In this document: positions 1 to 11,990 of the stretch, in pieces
Numbering within the stretch: position 1 is the stretch's first letter
How the letters are laid out: each line of letters begins with the position of its first letter
NCBI GenBank assembly: GCA_002081555.1
Contig: MZNV01002307.1
Span: 1 to 34,574, forward strand
Origin: Protostelium mycophagum
Lineage: Eukaryota > Evosea > Variosea > Protosteliida > Protosteliaceae
DNA length: 34,574 nucleotides
Reading direction: 5' to 3'
Position numbers and translations under genes: made by a program
Notes under the pieces: model-generated
Database searches by the model: none
Told to the model about the DNA's origin: nothing
What the model saw: the letters and a program-made list of their open reading frames with translations, nothing else

Positions 1-183
1 TAAGAGCATAGTGTTGGCAGTAGGAGGAGCTTGGTATGCTGGTTGTCCATATGGTTGTGGTTGTCCGTATGGCTGGGGTTGTCCGTATGGCTGAGGTTGT
101 CCATAGTTTTGGGGAGGAGCTCCATATGCTTGGGGCTGTCCGTATGGGACGTTTGTGCCGGGTTGGACGTAAGGTTGGCTCAT
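1..183 (-). CDS. PYGQ-repeat protein, N-terminal 61 residues (runs off the window)
   Basis: The minus strand reads from an ATG at 183 and stays open to the window edge for 61 codons. The protein begins [10 protein letters not shown] and then carries near-perfect tandem PYGQPQ units at about residues 14-48. Composition is almost only Pro, Gln, Tyr, Gly and Ala, which implies a disordered N-terminal tail. Such tails precede folded domains in annexins, penta-EF-hand proteins, PLAC8 proteins and some RNA-binding proteins; nothing here decides between them because the folded part lies outside the window. The tandem coding repeat (units of about 15-18 bp at 50-110) makes repeat-length variation likely. 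The gene is divergent from VPS13 and shares the 184-858 spacer with it. No intron is visible in the part present. Confidence 0.7.
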   Translation of the reverse strand, partial: MSQPYVQPGTNVPYGQPQAYGAPPQNYGQPQPYGQPQPYGQPQPYGQPAYQAPPTANTMLL

Positions 184-858
184 TTTCTCCTCTGTGGTCT
201 CTCGGATAGGTTTGTTTGAGTCTGCTCGTTGTCGCGACAAAAAGGGGCGAGAAATTTCTGAGTTCTGCGAATTGATAGGGTTTATCACGGTTACAAACCG
301 CGAATATAACCTCAAGCTAATCGCGAATTCTCGAATGGGCTTGAGGTGCCGGAACTGACGGTAAGTGGTGTCGATGATGCACTGATTCAATCATCGACTA
401 ACATTATAATATCTATTCAATTTTTATGGCAATTATTCTTTATAAAAATTTTTCTTGATGTGTATTAATATCATAAATCACGTCAAAAACTGTAGGTCAG
501 CAATTGCGGCAAAAACCGCTTAATATTTTGCCTTTAATATGTAGAAATAATTATCAGCCCTTTACTGAATTTTGGGTCCAACAATGATCCTGTGATACAA
601 TATCTTCACTTGAAGCAAGAAGAAACACATTGGACTTGTGCTCGAGTATACTCGGTGAGAGGGGACTCTTTTTTGGGTATTTCAGAGGTCGTCTGACTCT
701 TCCATCTCCGTTTGTCCACGAACGTAAATTCTGTGGTTTTGGATGGAATTTCTGATCAGCGATTGAACCGGCTGATGAGCCGCACACCACGACACACAGA
801 CGGTACGAACGATCAGCACTAAACAGAATATTTATCACTCGTACTTCCAAACCTAAAG
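184..858. other. Intergenic spacer between divergent genes
   Basis: This 675-base spacer separates the two divergently transcribed genes, so it should hold both promoters and both 5' UTRs. It contains an AT-rich stretch at about 400-480 and one GAAATTTC palindrome near 250. The open frame on the minus strand at 554-874 has no recognisable protein features and overlaps the VPS13 start, so I treat it as chance. I see no RNA gene here. Confidence 0.5.
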
Positions 859-3800
859 ATGTTTCTCCAATCATTCTTAATTATGGTCCTGAACTGGCTG
901 CTTGGAAAGTTCATCGACACACTTCACCGTCGTCAGATATCTATAACCTGGTCAGCAGGTGGTGTATCTTTAAAAGTGTCTCTAAATGAAGTAGGAAAAT
1001 TTTCTCTTGTTGATCTGCGGACGAAAGCACTGCCACTTGGTGCCATTCAACTACAGAAACTTCAGATCAAGAGCCTCTCTCTTCAATTTCCGTGGCGAAA
1101 GCTGACATCAGAACCAGTCACTTTCAAATTAGAAGGTTTAAGAGTCCAATTACAGAGATCACAATCAGTTGAGTGTTCTCTAAAAGACATCACTGATCGA
1201 TGACAGACTCATGATCACAACTCGACACAAGCCCCAGCTTCCCCTTCATTGCCAAGTATCGAAACGTTGGCCCACTTTTCTTTCTTAAAAAGATTCTTAC
1301 CTGCAGGAGGATACCTCGACAGAATTTTCACCCAAATTTCTGCGAATTTTCTCTTAGAGATCAAGGACGTTCAATTTTTGTACAACGATGTCGACATTTC
1401 TCTCGGTTTCTCTGTCGACCAGGTAGAACTTCTATGTTCTGAAAAGTACGCACGTAAAATTGTTGACTGTGTAGATCAATTCTTACCCGACCGACGATAC
1501 CTTTTCAGACCCCAAGACTCAAGTCTCATCAAGATGTCTTAACCGCACACTCAGAATATCAGGCACAAAATTCTCCGCAGAAATCATGGAAAATTCCCAG
1601 AAATTCCATCATGAGATTCTGACACCCACTGACTCACGTTTCAACTTGAAAATTCAGACGGGGGCGGACACCCTCTTCGCGGCAGAGAAATTAAAGATAT
1701 CTCTGGTCGCTGTCATGAACCCGTTGAGCTTGACACTCTCACGTTCAGTTTACGTAAAGATCGTGGGGATCTTGGAGGACATGACGTCATCAGAAGTATC
1801 AGTGAAAATTCCAGGAAAGATGAAGACATCCAAGCAGAGGTGGCAATATGCGAGTAAGTCCTTTTGTACAGGTTTTACAGGGTATTCTGATAATGATAGT
1901 ACAAAAAGTCATGCAAATGACAAAATCTTTTGCCACAGAATCGAGGGAGTACAAACAGATGTACAAAACATGGAGGTATATACATCTCTTTTCCGCCAAA
2001 ATTAACCCCCGCAGATATAACGGTTTTGTTGTAGATGAAGATTTATTATACGTTGTAGACGTTCGGCCATTCGGAGTTTCCATTCCAAGATGGAGAAAGT
2101 TGGAAAGAGTTATTCCGACATCCATTAAAGACAGGTATGGAGATATCTCATAAGATATCTTGAAATATTTGTGCAATTTTCACAGTAAAAAGCGCCAGTA
2201 TATCACAATCAATTGATATATACTCCAGCCTCTAGATTTTATTTGCCAAATAAAAGAATATTGTCAAATTGACGCGTTGTAGACTGAAAAGGGAAGCTCA
2301 TGAGGAGATGTACAGAGAGGGATATTACGACGATCTCTTGTACAAACCTTGGTACCACGCATTTTTACCATCACAAATACAACTAGACGACCAGTTTGAT
2401 ATTCCCACACTCGAAGATTCCACCACAAACAAATCAACACCAACCCTTCCATTTGATGTGAGGATTCTTTATTTGTACAACAAATCATATATATATCATA
2501 TCAAATATATATGATAAGTGAATGTATTCACTCTATTATGGTTGATACTTCAACCAGTTCCTGCCGTTGGAAGTTTCCGCCGCTTTTTCTGTTCGGGAGA
2601 CCTGTTTCAGAGTTGTAGATCGCCATGCAGAAATTGCGAATCTCAATATCGGACTCGTTGTAGTTGAGCTGAACCACAACAAAGAGGAGACACAGGTACA
2701 CGTCATGTGTTGATATATCATAATCTGACATTTTCAAGATGAAGACACGTATCGGGGAGATCCAACTCAGAGATCCTCTGTCTACAACCCGACTTGTCAT
2801 ATTTCGAACAGACAAGCCGTTCATGGAATCAGATGTAATCATGCGGCCTAAAGAATTGAGCCTGATGCTGAGAGTCTACACTTCAGAGATCTTTGTAGAC
2901 CAAGTATGGGCCCGTGTCATGAGTGCGTATTATTATTATTTTTTGTGGTGCGAAGCGTCACGTGTTGTTTAATTCCACACAAATGTTAAATGCCAAGCTT
3001 TTATGATTGTATTTTATATTTTATGATATAACTTTATATCTTTATTTTGTAATACTGTTGTGTGAATATTGTTTTTATCACACTCCACGCCAAGTGTTTT
3101 CGACCCAATTTATGTGATTAAAAAATTATCACGTTGTAGACTCATGAAAGATCAATGTTGATTTTCTGTAGGAGATTTCTTCTACATAAGCGCGCCATTT
3201 TTGAGAGCAGAAGTGACTCACGTGATCATGAGTCAAGGTCTTTCTACGATGAATAACCCCCCTTCCACCCATGCAATCTCCAGATATCTCAAGGTGATGT
3301 CATATTACGTCATCAAATAGATGTTGATTGTGACAAAAAATAATGGCTGACACATGTCAGCCTATCCACCCCAACATCCAGTTGGAATTTCCCCGAATTT
3401 TCATAACAGAAGACAACCGCACCGTTGTAGAACTAGGACATCTGTCATTGTTACCCTCGCAACCGCAAAAATTCGAAAACTCCACCGCAATAATTATTAC
3501 GCATAGCGGCGTGAAGTTCGATTCTACAACGAGTCAGCGTAAAGGGGTCAACAAAGTGATGGGAAGTCACGTGACACGAGTGGGGGAGACCAAGGTCGTA
3601 TTGGAATACGACCTCAACGAAGGGGTCAAGATCGATGTAGTGGGGTCGACTGATGACGTGGTATTTACACTGTACCCAGACTGGGTCAGGACCATTCTGA
3701 ATTTATTACCGAGAAATTTACCCGACATCCAAATGGAAAGGGTAATTTGGGTTATTTTTAGACGATTTCTGACCTGTACAAGATCATGCAAAAGATCAAT

Positions 3801-6800
3801 AGAACGAGACAGACAGAGTCTATTTTTAGACCCAGAGACATCAATCTACAATTGACCGGGTCTTATACTATTTCTGTGGCGTCCTTTCACCTGAGAACAA
3901 ATTCATACAACGACACAACTAGTTTTACCGCACAGGATCTCCGCTTCATCATATCTTCAAGTCCTCAGATCTACACCAGATCTTCCCTGGGGAATCTGAT
4001 CGTATCTCAGGGAGACAGAGTCATCTTTACGGCGGTGCCCGTTTACAATTGGGAAGGTGTGATGAAGAGAGTACTCACTCCCACTGGCAGGAAAGAAATC
4101 GCTTGCGGTACTGTTTCATTGCAATGCAACCAGGTATTGATAGGATGTAATGTACGTGATTTGAAGTGTCGACAGGGAGCTGTACACGTCGACGCGAAGT
4201 TCACTCATCTACAACTATTTTTGGACACAATGTTCATCACAGCTACAAGCAGATTTTTGAAGGAATGCCACCCTCAAACCATCGTTGTAGATACGAATGC
4301 GTTGCTCATGACGACCAAAAGTTCCCTGGGATTTTTACGCAGAATCACATCAGTTATTACACTTCCGAGCCTGTCGACGAATTTCGCCCTGCCTAAAGCC
4401 GAGTTATTTTTAGCCACAGAAGGGGGACCATTCTTGAGGTTGGATCTGGTCGATCTATCTTTCAAGATGGAGACTCTCAGATCTGGCGTCTACACCGAGG
4501 CAGAATTGGGAAATCTCGCAGCGGAATATTTCGATATGCTACAACAAGCGGTTTTCAACTCCGGTGCCACAGGACCATTCCTCACTTTCAAACAAACTCC
4601 GGGACCAAACAATCAAGACAACTCCATATCTATTCAGGTACTTCTTTACATTCTAAAAGGGCTTTATCATTCTTTGCGCTCTCCGGTGCACTTGTAACTT
4701 TGCCAATCTGCAATTGAGTTGTAGATTGATGATGTGTAATAGACATTTGTTATCAAGCATCATTTGTCATGCATTCTGGGCGAATTTCTTCAATATGCCA
4801 AAATATGCGGAGGCTGTTTCTATTTTGCACCAATAATATGATATGTGTAATGACTGTTGTAGATTGAGGCCTTGGAGAGTACCATCTTCCCGGCCTTAGT
4901 TAGATCTTTGTCTCACTTTGTACAAGATCTACCCACCATAGATCTTCATTTCAGATGTACAGCGATGCCCACAGCAGATCTTTCAAATATCTTCAACAAC
5001 GTGGTCACCATAGCAGTCAACAGACAGAAATTTCTCATTGAAATAGAACGGTCTCAAAGTCTCACCGTCGAACTTTCCAGTTTCGGCTTGAGATCAGAAA
5101 AAGGCGGGAAAATCGAGATGGATGTCCGGGATTTGACGATCTACAACATCCATAGAAAAGGATCCGACAAGGTTATGGCACCCACGTCATCACATGTTAA
5201 CATATATCCCAACCACTACAACCTGCCTATCACCGTGGAGATGGTTATAGATCAATGCGAGCTATTTATAGAAGAGAGTGTTGCGCGGACATTCAATAAC
5301 CTAGTGAGGGTCTACGGTGACGTCATCGACGAAATGCATAATAATGGCACTGTTCAGGTGAATTTTCGAAGAAATTCATTAACTTATTCTGAAGAAACCT
5401 TCATCTTGAAAAATCAATTTTAATTTCACCAAAATAGTATTATGACATCATAACAGACAGTCAAGATATCGCAGCCAAGATCACAGAGTACAAGAGATGT
5501 ACTCATTTCCAAAATCCACCTCACCGGAATATTTGTACACGTCATCAATCGCGAGAATCTACCACATTTCAGATATGCAAATGTTCCCAAAGCTCCCATG
5601 GAGATCTTCACCCTCTCCATAACAAACGTCGACAGTAATGTCACGGTACAAGAGTGCCTGGGAGTCATTACCCGCCTCAGTGTCGCCTGTGTCGACGTGA
5701 ATGATACGAGAGGAGCCAAAAATAGCATCACTACCATCAACAATCTGCAGACATCTTTCATTTTTTCACCCACTCAAAGTTCCCTGGAGGCCGCCATGTT
5801 CATAGAACAGGTCACATCTTGAGATTTCTGCGGAATTCCATTGATGCTTTGTAGATACACGTCACGTTTGACTCGGAATTCATCGCGCATGTCGCCATGT
5901 TTATTTATCAATTGGGTAAGAGACCAATTTACGCAACTACAAGCACATCTGCCACATCAATATACACTCCCTCCAAATCCGACCCCACCACAACGATAGT
6001 CACATCTACAACTCAATCTATAACTGCGGTATCATTCAAACTCCCCCACGCTATATCTTTTTCACTGGAGATTTCTTCGCTGAAGAATTCGCTGCGGGAT
6101 TCGCAGATCGGAGATATTCTATTATTCTCCACCTCTGTTCGCTCAGAAATGTCGACAGAGGGGTCGTCCGGCCGACTGGTGGCAAGATTGAAGGCGGAGG
6201 AAAAGGCCGCCATTTCTATTTTTAGCGCTGTAAGCATCGTACAAGACCCCCATATTACCACCATATCCATGGTGACGGATTCACTCGGAGTCTCCGTATC
6301 TTCTGGAATGATAATGGCCGTAGAACATTCGAAGAACATTTTCAAGGAAATTTCGGAACGCTTTTCAAACCCAAATGCGACCCCAGCCAAACAGGTCCAA
6401 CTAGAAATTGTCGACATAAGCGGAGAAGCCAAGAGGCAATACCGTGTCGACATGAATCTGGTATCTGTACATCTCTCTTTGGACACGGGTAGACCCCACC
6501 TTCCTCCCCTCCTAGAACTACAACTCTCCCCGGCATCATTCAGGGGAGAATTTCCCGGGCTTCTACAATTCAAGATGGCCACAACTTCACGATATTACAA
6601 CTTACGTAGTGTCTTCTGGGAACCGTTCCTGGAACCTTGCGATATCAGCATGTCCATTGAGACGTCGTATAATGACATTATACATACCTACAGTAGCAAT
6701 ATTGGAATGCAGATAACCCCTGGGATAGACATGAACGTGACAGCTGGAATGGCGAAGAGCTTGATCTTCTGGCAGGATGCTTACCAGGAATTTTCCAAGA

Positions 6801-9800
6801 ATTATCACCCCATCATCATACGAAACTACACGTCACAAAGGATCGGGTGGAATCTGTCGGGAAGTCAGAGATTCGAAGGAGTGGTAGATGCATTGTCAAC
6901 ATCGCCCCTGAACCTTCCGTTCTCCGAGGTAACTTCCCATCATCGATCTGTTTATTCACCATTGTAGATGGACGTACATTCGGAGTTTTCAAAGCTAAAA
7001 ATAGATCTCACAGTGGGTAGACACCTACTTCCAGGCTTGAACTTCCAAATACCAAGCCTGATGCAATTTACTGCTTCCACCCCCTCCCTCCCCAATCAAA
7101 GATTCGTCTATCAAGTCTCCATCACTGACAGATGCCACGTAATCACTTTACGTTCAAGTCTCAGAATCATCAACTCCACCAATGGGCCTCTACAACTGAG
7201 GGGGGTCCTTCCGGACGGAAATATCCACGAAATTTCACTGGAACAAGGCGGAGACGGCTCCATGCCCACAGAATGCTTGACTTTATCATTCTGTTCTCAG
7301 AACTGGAGCGACGCATTGAAATGCGAATCACTCGCCCCTTCGAGGTTAGACCTGAGGTATTCGGACCGAGGACAGCAAAGATATCTCAAGTGCGACATCA
7401 TGCAAGAAGGAGCTCCAGGGATGTTGTGCATAGTTATCAGCCATCCCATAGTTTTCGAAAATGTGCTGCCTTTCACATTGCGTTGTGAAGCTGTCAGCAC
7501 AAACAACAGCTTTGACGTGAGTATGACAGATCCACAAATTGTTTCGTTGTAGATGGATTTTTCAGCGAAATTACGAGACTTACTCGTTGTAGATTCTCTC
7601 CACCCAGAAATCTCCTGTAAATTTCTGTACATCCGCAGAACTCCCCGACTTCCGCGTGAGATTACCAGATTCTGACTGGTCGGGTGTGATCTCGCCACTT
7701 ACCGAGGAGGGTCACGTTATGTTACCGCACCAGGGCGGACAGATCTGCCTTTATTTTGCGAGGAGCGTCCGCGAGGGGGCGTCCACTCTGACATTTTACG
7801 TCAAGTGCTGGGTTGTAAATAGAACCGAATTTCCTCTGTACATCGGGGAGAGCCACCACAAGCACATTGGTGGAGACCCCGAGTATTGCCAGGTGAAATT
7901 TCGCAGGAATTTTCTCATGTCACTAGGGAGACGTCAGAGTTACTGAGACATTTCAGGTGCATATTCCGTCTACAACAAGCGTGAAGGAATGGAATCCTTA
8001 CTTATACTCACTCGATCGAGTCAGCCTTAACGTTCCATTCATTTGGTCCTCCCCTCCCCGTACCCGTGGGGGTAACAGGGAATCCAAGATCATCCTCTCC
8101 CTGGGAGAATCTTCCCACATAGATCATCTCAGATTCGATCTGTCAGATTCAGGAGAATGGCAGATCCGGGACGAGATACACAACAGATCTTGGCGGTTAG
8201 GAGTGAGGGTCAGACTGATGGGTGGTGAGGAGGGAACCAGAGTAGTCACGATATCTCATCGGGTTGTCATGATGAACAACACCGGCGGGAGATTGTCTCT
8301 AAGACAGGTGAAATTTCCAGGAAATTTCGGAGGTTTCTGACCCAGAATAGGCCGGGGATGATGAAGTATTTCACTTGGAGCAAGGTGGCCTAGCGCCTTG
8401 TCATTTCAAGTTGAATCATCCAGAACTCTTACACGTCACAATGGACGTTCCCGGAACGACCTCAGGGTCTTGGGGTTGGTCTGGAGGTCTCGACATCCAC
8501 CTCATATCAGAGTCATATCTTTCCGTCTACAATGAGCACGGTGACGTCACCTTCATAAGAGTCAACATCACCCTGCAGGAAGGTTCCACACTTTTCGTGG
8601 AATTTTCTATGGAGAACGCCGCCTTCGCGCCTTACCGCTTGGACAACAGAACCCCCGCCAATATCATCTTGAGTCAGAAGAACGTTCAGAAAAGAAGGGC
8701 CCTGCCACCAGGGAGGTGTACCGTCTTCGCCTGGGACGAACTGTCGCAGCCCAATATTTTGGAACTCCGGTTCCAGGATCAAGAAAATTCGATAGAAATT
8801 TCCCCAGATCAACTTGGAATTTTCAAATTTCAAAGTCTACCCTATTATGTTGAGGTAAAAATCGACTTGAAATTTCATTAAGAAATTAATATCGCAGGTC
8901 ACCATTGTAGACAGATGTAGGGTGGTATGTGTCCGAGACTTATCACAAGAGCTCATGTTGGCGCCAACAAATCCGTTGAACCTACAACGAGGAAATACTT
9001 ACACGTTCAATGTGCTCATCCCTCAGGTATTTCCTTTGTTCTTCCAATTTTCACTGAAATTTCCAGCTCTTTGTGTCTTTTGTAGACGCGCTGCCAAGGG
9101 AGGTGTTCTTAGTCAGCATGGAGAATCTGTTCACGCATGTGACACATGATAACGTGGAGACTGTAGGATTCTCCATTGTGGGACACGCACAGGTATAGAT
9201 TCGTATTTTTCATTTACCAGCGCGAATTTATTTTCTAAAAATAAAAATTGATGACGTCATCAGGTAGATAACCAATTATTATTAACTATGCTTCCCGTCG
9301 CAATACACGCGGACAATGCTCCTGTACGTGTGAACAGTTGTATCCCCACCGAACATTTCATGGAAATTTCGTTCAAGATGACTTATAACTCCGGAGCTCC
9401 AGTTGTATTAGACAGCCTCATTGTAAACTTCCAACACAATCAGGTGATTTTATTGAATTTTCTTAATACCTTCTGAATTTCTAACAGCAATATTACGATG
9501 CAGAGCTAGTGAATGCGTCGCTCAATATGTGGAGAAGTGTTTTCCCGCCTAAACATAACCCCGTCCCGACCCAAAAATTCGAGCAACAACGTGCCACCCA
9601 CCCCATCTATGTCAAGAGGCTATTTATAGGTCCTCAGTTCTCCACCTTCACCTTTGCCTACCCACCCCACGGAATTTCCGCGAATAATCAGTTACGGTCC
9701 ATGATTTATCCGCTGTTCGGAATCATCCCGGTATTGGACAGAGGACCACTTGTGGTGCCTTATACTCTGATCGAGAATGAGCTTATAGAGCCCGAGCAGC

Positions 9801-11442
9801 TGCAACAGGTTTGTTTTCGATTATTTTGAAGCCGTGTTGGAGAATTTCTCAGGCACAACACCATTAATTTTTTCTATCTGATCATGGAATTACAAAGATA
9901 CTGATCGTTTTCAATGGAGCTACAGAGATTCTCCATACATTTTGTGGCAAAGCCAGCAATCAAAAGCATATTGATGTGAAATTCCACGAATATATACATT
10001 CAAAATTTAAATTATGTTAGATCGTGAATTCAAACGCGTCCGCCGGTATGGTCCGGGAGACTTTCAAACTAGTCGGAACTGCGAATGTACCCGACACTCC
10101 GGTTAGAATTTTCCGAGTGCTGAAGGATGACGCAAAGGACCTCTTGGTGCACGGCTACAAAGCTGAGATTCCCACAAACCTGAACCTGGTTGACAGCCAA
10201 TTGATGGAGAAATCCAGAAGAGGGTGAGAATTCTTGGTCATCTACAACGATGTAGAATTGAAGCTGTGCAGAGTTGTTGGTTTGGAAAACCCCGTGTACG
10301 CGCACGGTGAAGTCGCCCCGGAGGAGTTTCGCACTGCGTTCGCATCTTTCAGAAAGCTGCCAGGATTCCGCGAAAATATGAAAGAAGGTTCGAAATCTAC
10401 ATTTTTGTTCACTGTACAGCATCTCAAAGTTTGTCGACAAACCTTAAGACGAATGATGACGCAGGTCTACAACATCTGCGGCACGGAATCACCTCCGGAG
10501 CTTCCGGAGTTATTTCCGCCCCTAGGAAAGATGTGGAGGTTTCTGGGCCCATGGGGCTCGTCTCTGGTCTTGGGAAGGCTGTTCTTGGAACTGTCAGAAA
10601 ACCATGGAGAGGTGTCAGAAAGATGGGAAATAAGACTAAGATGGCTCTGGTTCCACGAACCAGGTCACGTGATGGAGAATCCCATAGAAGACGGTTACCA
10701 AGGTGAGTCTACAACGAGACTGTCTCATTCTGATGTGACGGCTAGATATTTTGGACCGGACGGTACGATGCAGTCTTATGATGTGGAAACAGCTTATTCC
10801 CAATTTCTGTTATCCGTCATCACGACTTCCGCTTACAATGGAGAATTCGCTCTGGCAGATCTCGTTGTAGTCGACAAAATCTATCTGTCTACAACGGACA
10901 GGATATTATGCGTCCGAGTTTCTGACTTCTCGGTGTCATGGCAGACGCATCTTTCCGAGATTGTACACATCATCAAGGTGAGTTTTCGAGAAAATTCTCG
11001 AAATCTTATTGAAATTTCCGTAGAGACAGAACGAGATCGTGATCATGAGGGGTTTACCAGATGCTGCGAGGACTGTGCATTCTTGCTCATTCAAATACGA
11101 CTCATGTACATGTACAATCCCCCCACAAGCTGTCACGTCGACACCGACAATTTTCTCGCAGAGTGCCCATATGAACGAGTTCTTTAATGTCTTGTCGGAA
11201 TCCTGGTCCAATTACAACAGAATCATTCGGTCCAACACAGTACGTTTATTACCGAGATTCTCACGTTAAGATCTCCGTCAGAATCTGATATCTAACAGGA
11301 AGAACCAGTTCCCAGCGATGCTGGAGACTTTGGAAGGAAGATCTATTTCAAGCAAGAATTACAGCTATTCGGGGCCTTCAACATGGAGAGCAAGATGGAG
11401 CGGGTGGCTTCCTCCGCCTCTTTCGCCTCCATGCCACTGTGA
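859..11442 (+). CDS. VPS13: VPS13 family bridge-like lipid-transfer protein
   Basis: VPS13 proteins form a hydrophobic groove that moves phospholipids between membranes at contact sites. My model joins 28 exons: 859-1167, 1207-1522, 1563-1853, 1939-1975, 2015-2134, 2283-2457, 2558-2695, 2739-2922, 3172-3293, 3361-3741, 3783-4637, 4863-5357, 5457-5810, 5855-6928, 6968-7520, 7639-7892, 7957-8307, 8351-8854, 8898-9026, 9067-9192, 9264-9443, 9488-9808, 10021-10223, 10272-10387, 10420-10702, 10746-10977, 11024-11239, 11299-11442. This gives 8,463 nt and about 2,820 aa, in frame throughout; the family is usually about 3,100 aa. Evidence: an N-terminal chorein segment (VLNWLLGKFIDTL, then LSLQFPWRKL); VAB/SHR-BD-type repeats at about residues 1,620-2,200 (ITLRSSLRIINSTN; ISHPIVFEN); a C-terminal helical region (LVSGLGKAVLGTVRKPW); and the RxPRYFGPDG motif near residue 2,625. 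The in-frame TGA at 1201 falls inside a 39-nt intron. Least certain are exons 4-5, the start of exon 13 (5457 or 5475) and exons 22-24. A poly-A signal AATAAA lies at 11447, five bases after the stop. Confidence 0.92.
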
Positions 11443-11990
11443 CCGAAATAAAGATCATTTTTATATTTGTTCTGGTCAGTGTAAGTCTGATGATTCAAAA
11501 CTGGGCTATCTCCCAAATTTATTCTGACATACGCCTGTTTCCCCATTTGCTTGTTTGGCTGGACCTCGTCCAAGCCGGAAACATTCAATGGATTGTTCAC
11601 CGCAACAAATACTTACAGGATTTGATGTTCACCTGTCAGCTTTGACAATATTTACGTCATGTTGATGTGCCACGCTTTCTTTGGTGTTGGAACTCTAAAA
11701 AAAGCAGCAGAACGCGTTCAGCCAAGCCCAAATATGCCGATAGATGTTCTGTTGACCTCGTATACACTATTCTCAACTCGGTCACGCAAATGGAGGTCCC
11801 CAGGGTTCGTATCTCGGTTTTTGACGTGATTTTTAGCTGTTTTTGAAACAAAAGAAGCGCCCACAGTTGTGCTTTATCTTCATAAAGCAGGCCAAACACA
11901 GATTAATTCGGGGCGTAACTAGCTCAGATCCTTTCGGATCTGTCTCTCAAGATTCCCAATTAATTCCAACAGATCGGGACCACATCAAGC
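11443..11990. other. Intergenic spacer, VPS13 3' end to pseudokinase start
   Basis: This 548-base stretch begins with the VPS13 poly-A signal (AATAAA at 11447-11452). Open frames on both strands here lack family features. A 7-bp perfect hairpin with a four-base loop (CAGATCC/GGATCTG, 11925-11942) lies about 50 bases before the next ATG and may be in the 5' UTR. I see no RNA gene. Confidence 0.5.

Noticed and set aside
1201-1203. In-frame TGA after 114 codons of VPS13, suggesting a pseudogene or TGA recoding
   Set aside because: A 39-nt GT-AG intron (1168-1206) in phase 0 removes it, and the frame is open on both sides.
6013-6582. Minus-strand open frame of 189 codons
   Set aside because: Antisense to the large VPS13 exon 5855-6928, with no start context or family feature.
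11024-11442. The end of VPS13 as a separate small gene
   Set aside because: Introns 10978-11023 and 11240-11298 join in phase and the residues continue the VPS13 C-terminal domain.
11740-11825. Possible tRNA ending in GGGTTCGTATCTCGG
   Set aside because: The T-loop lacks the conserved A58, no cloverleaf closes and no A box sits at the right distance.
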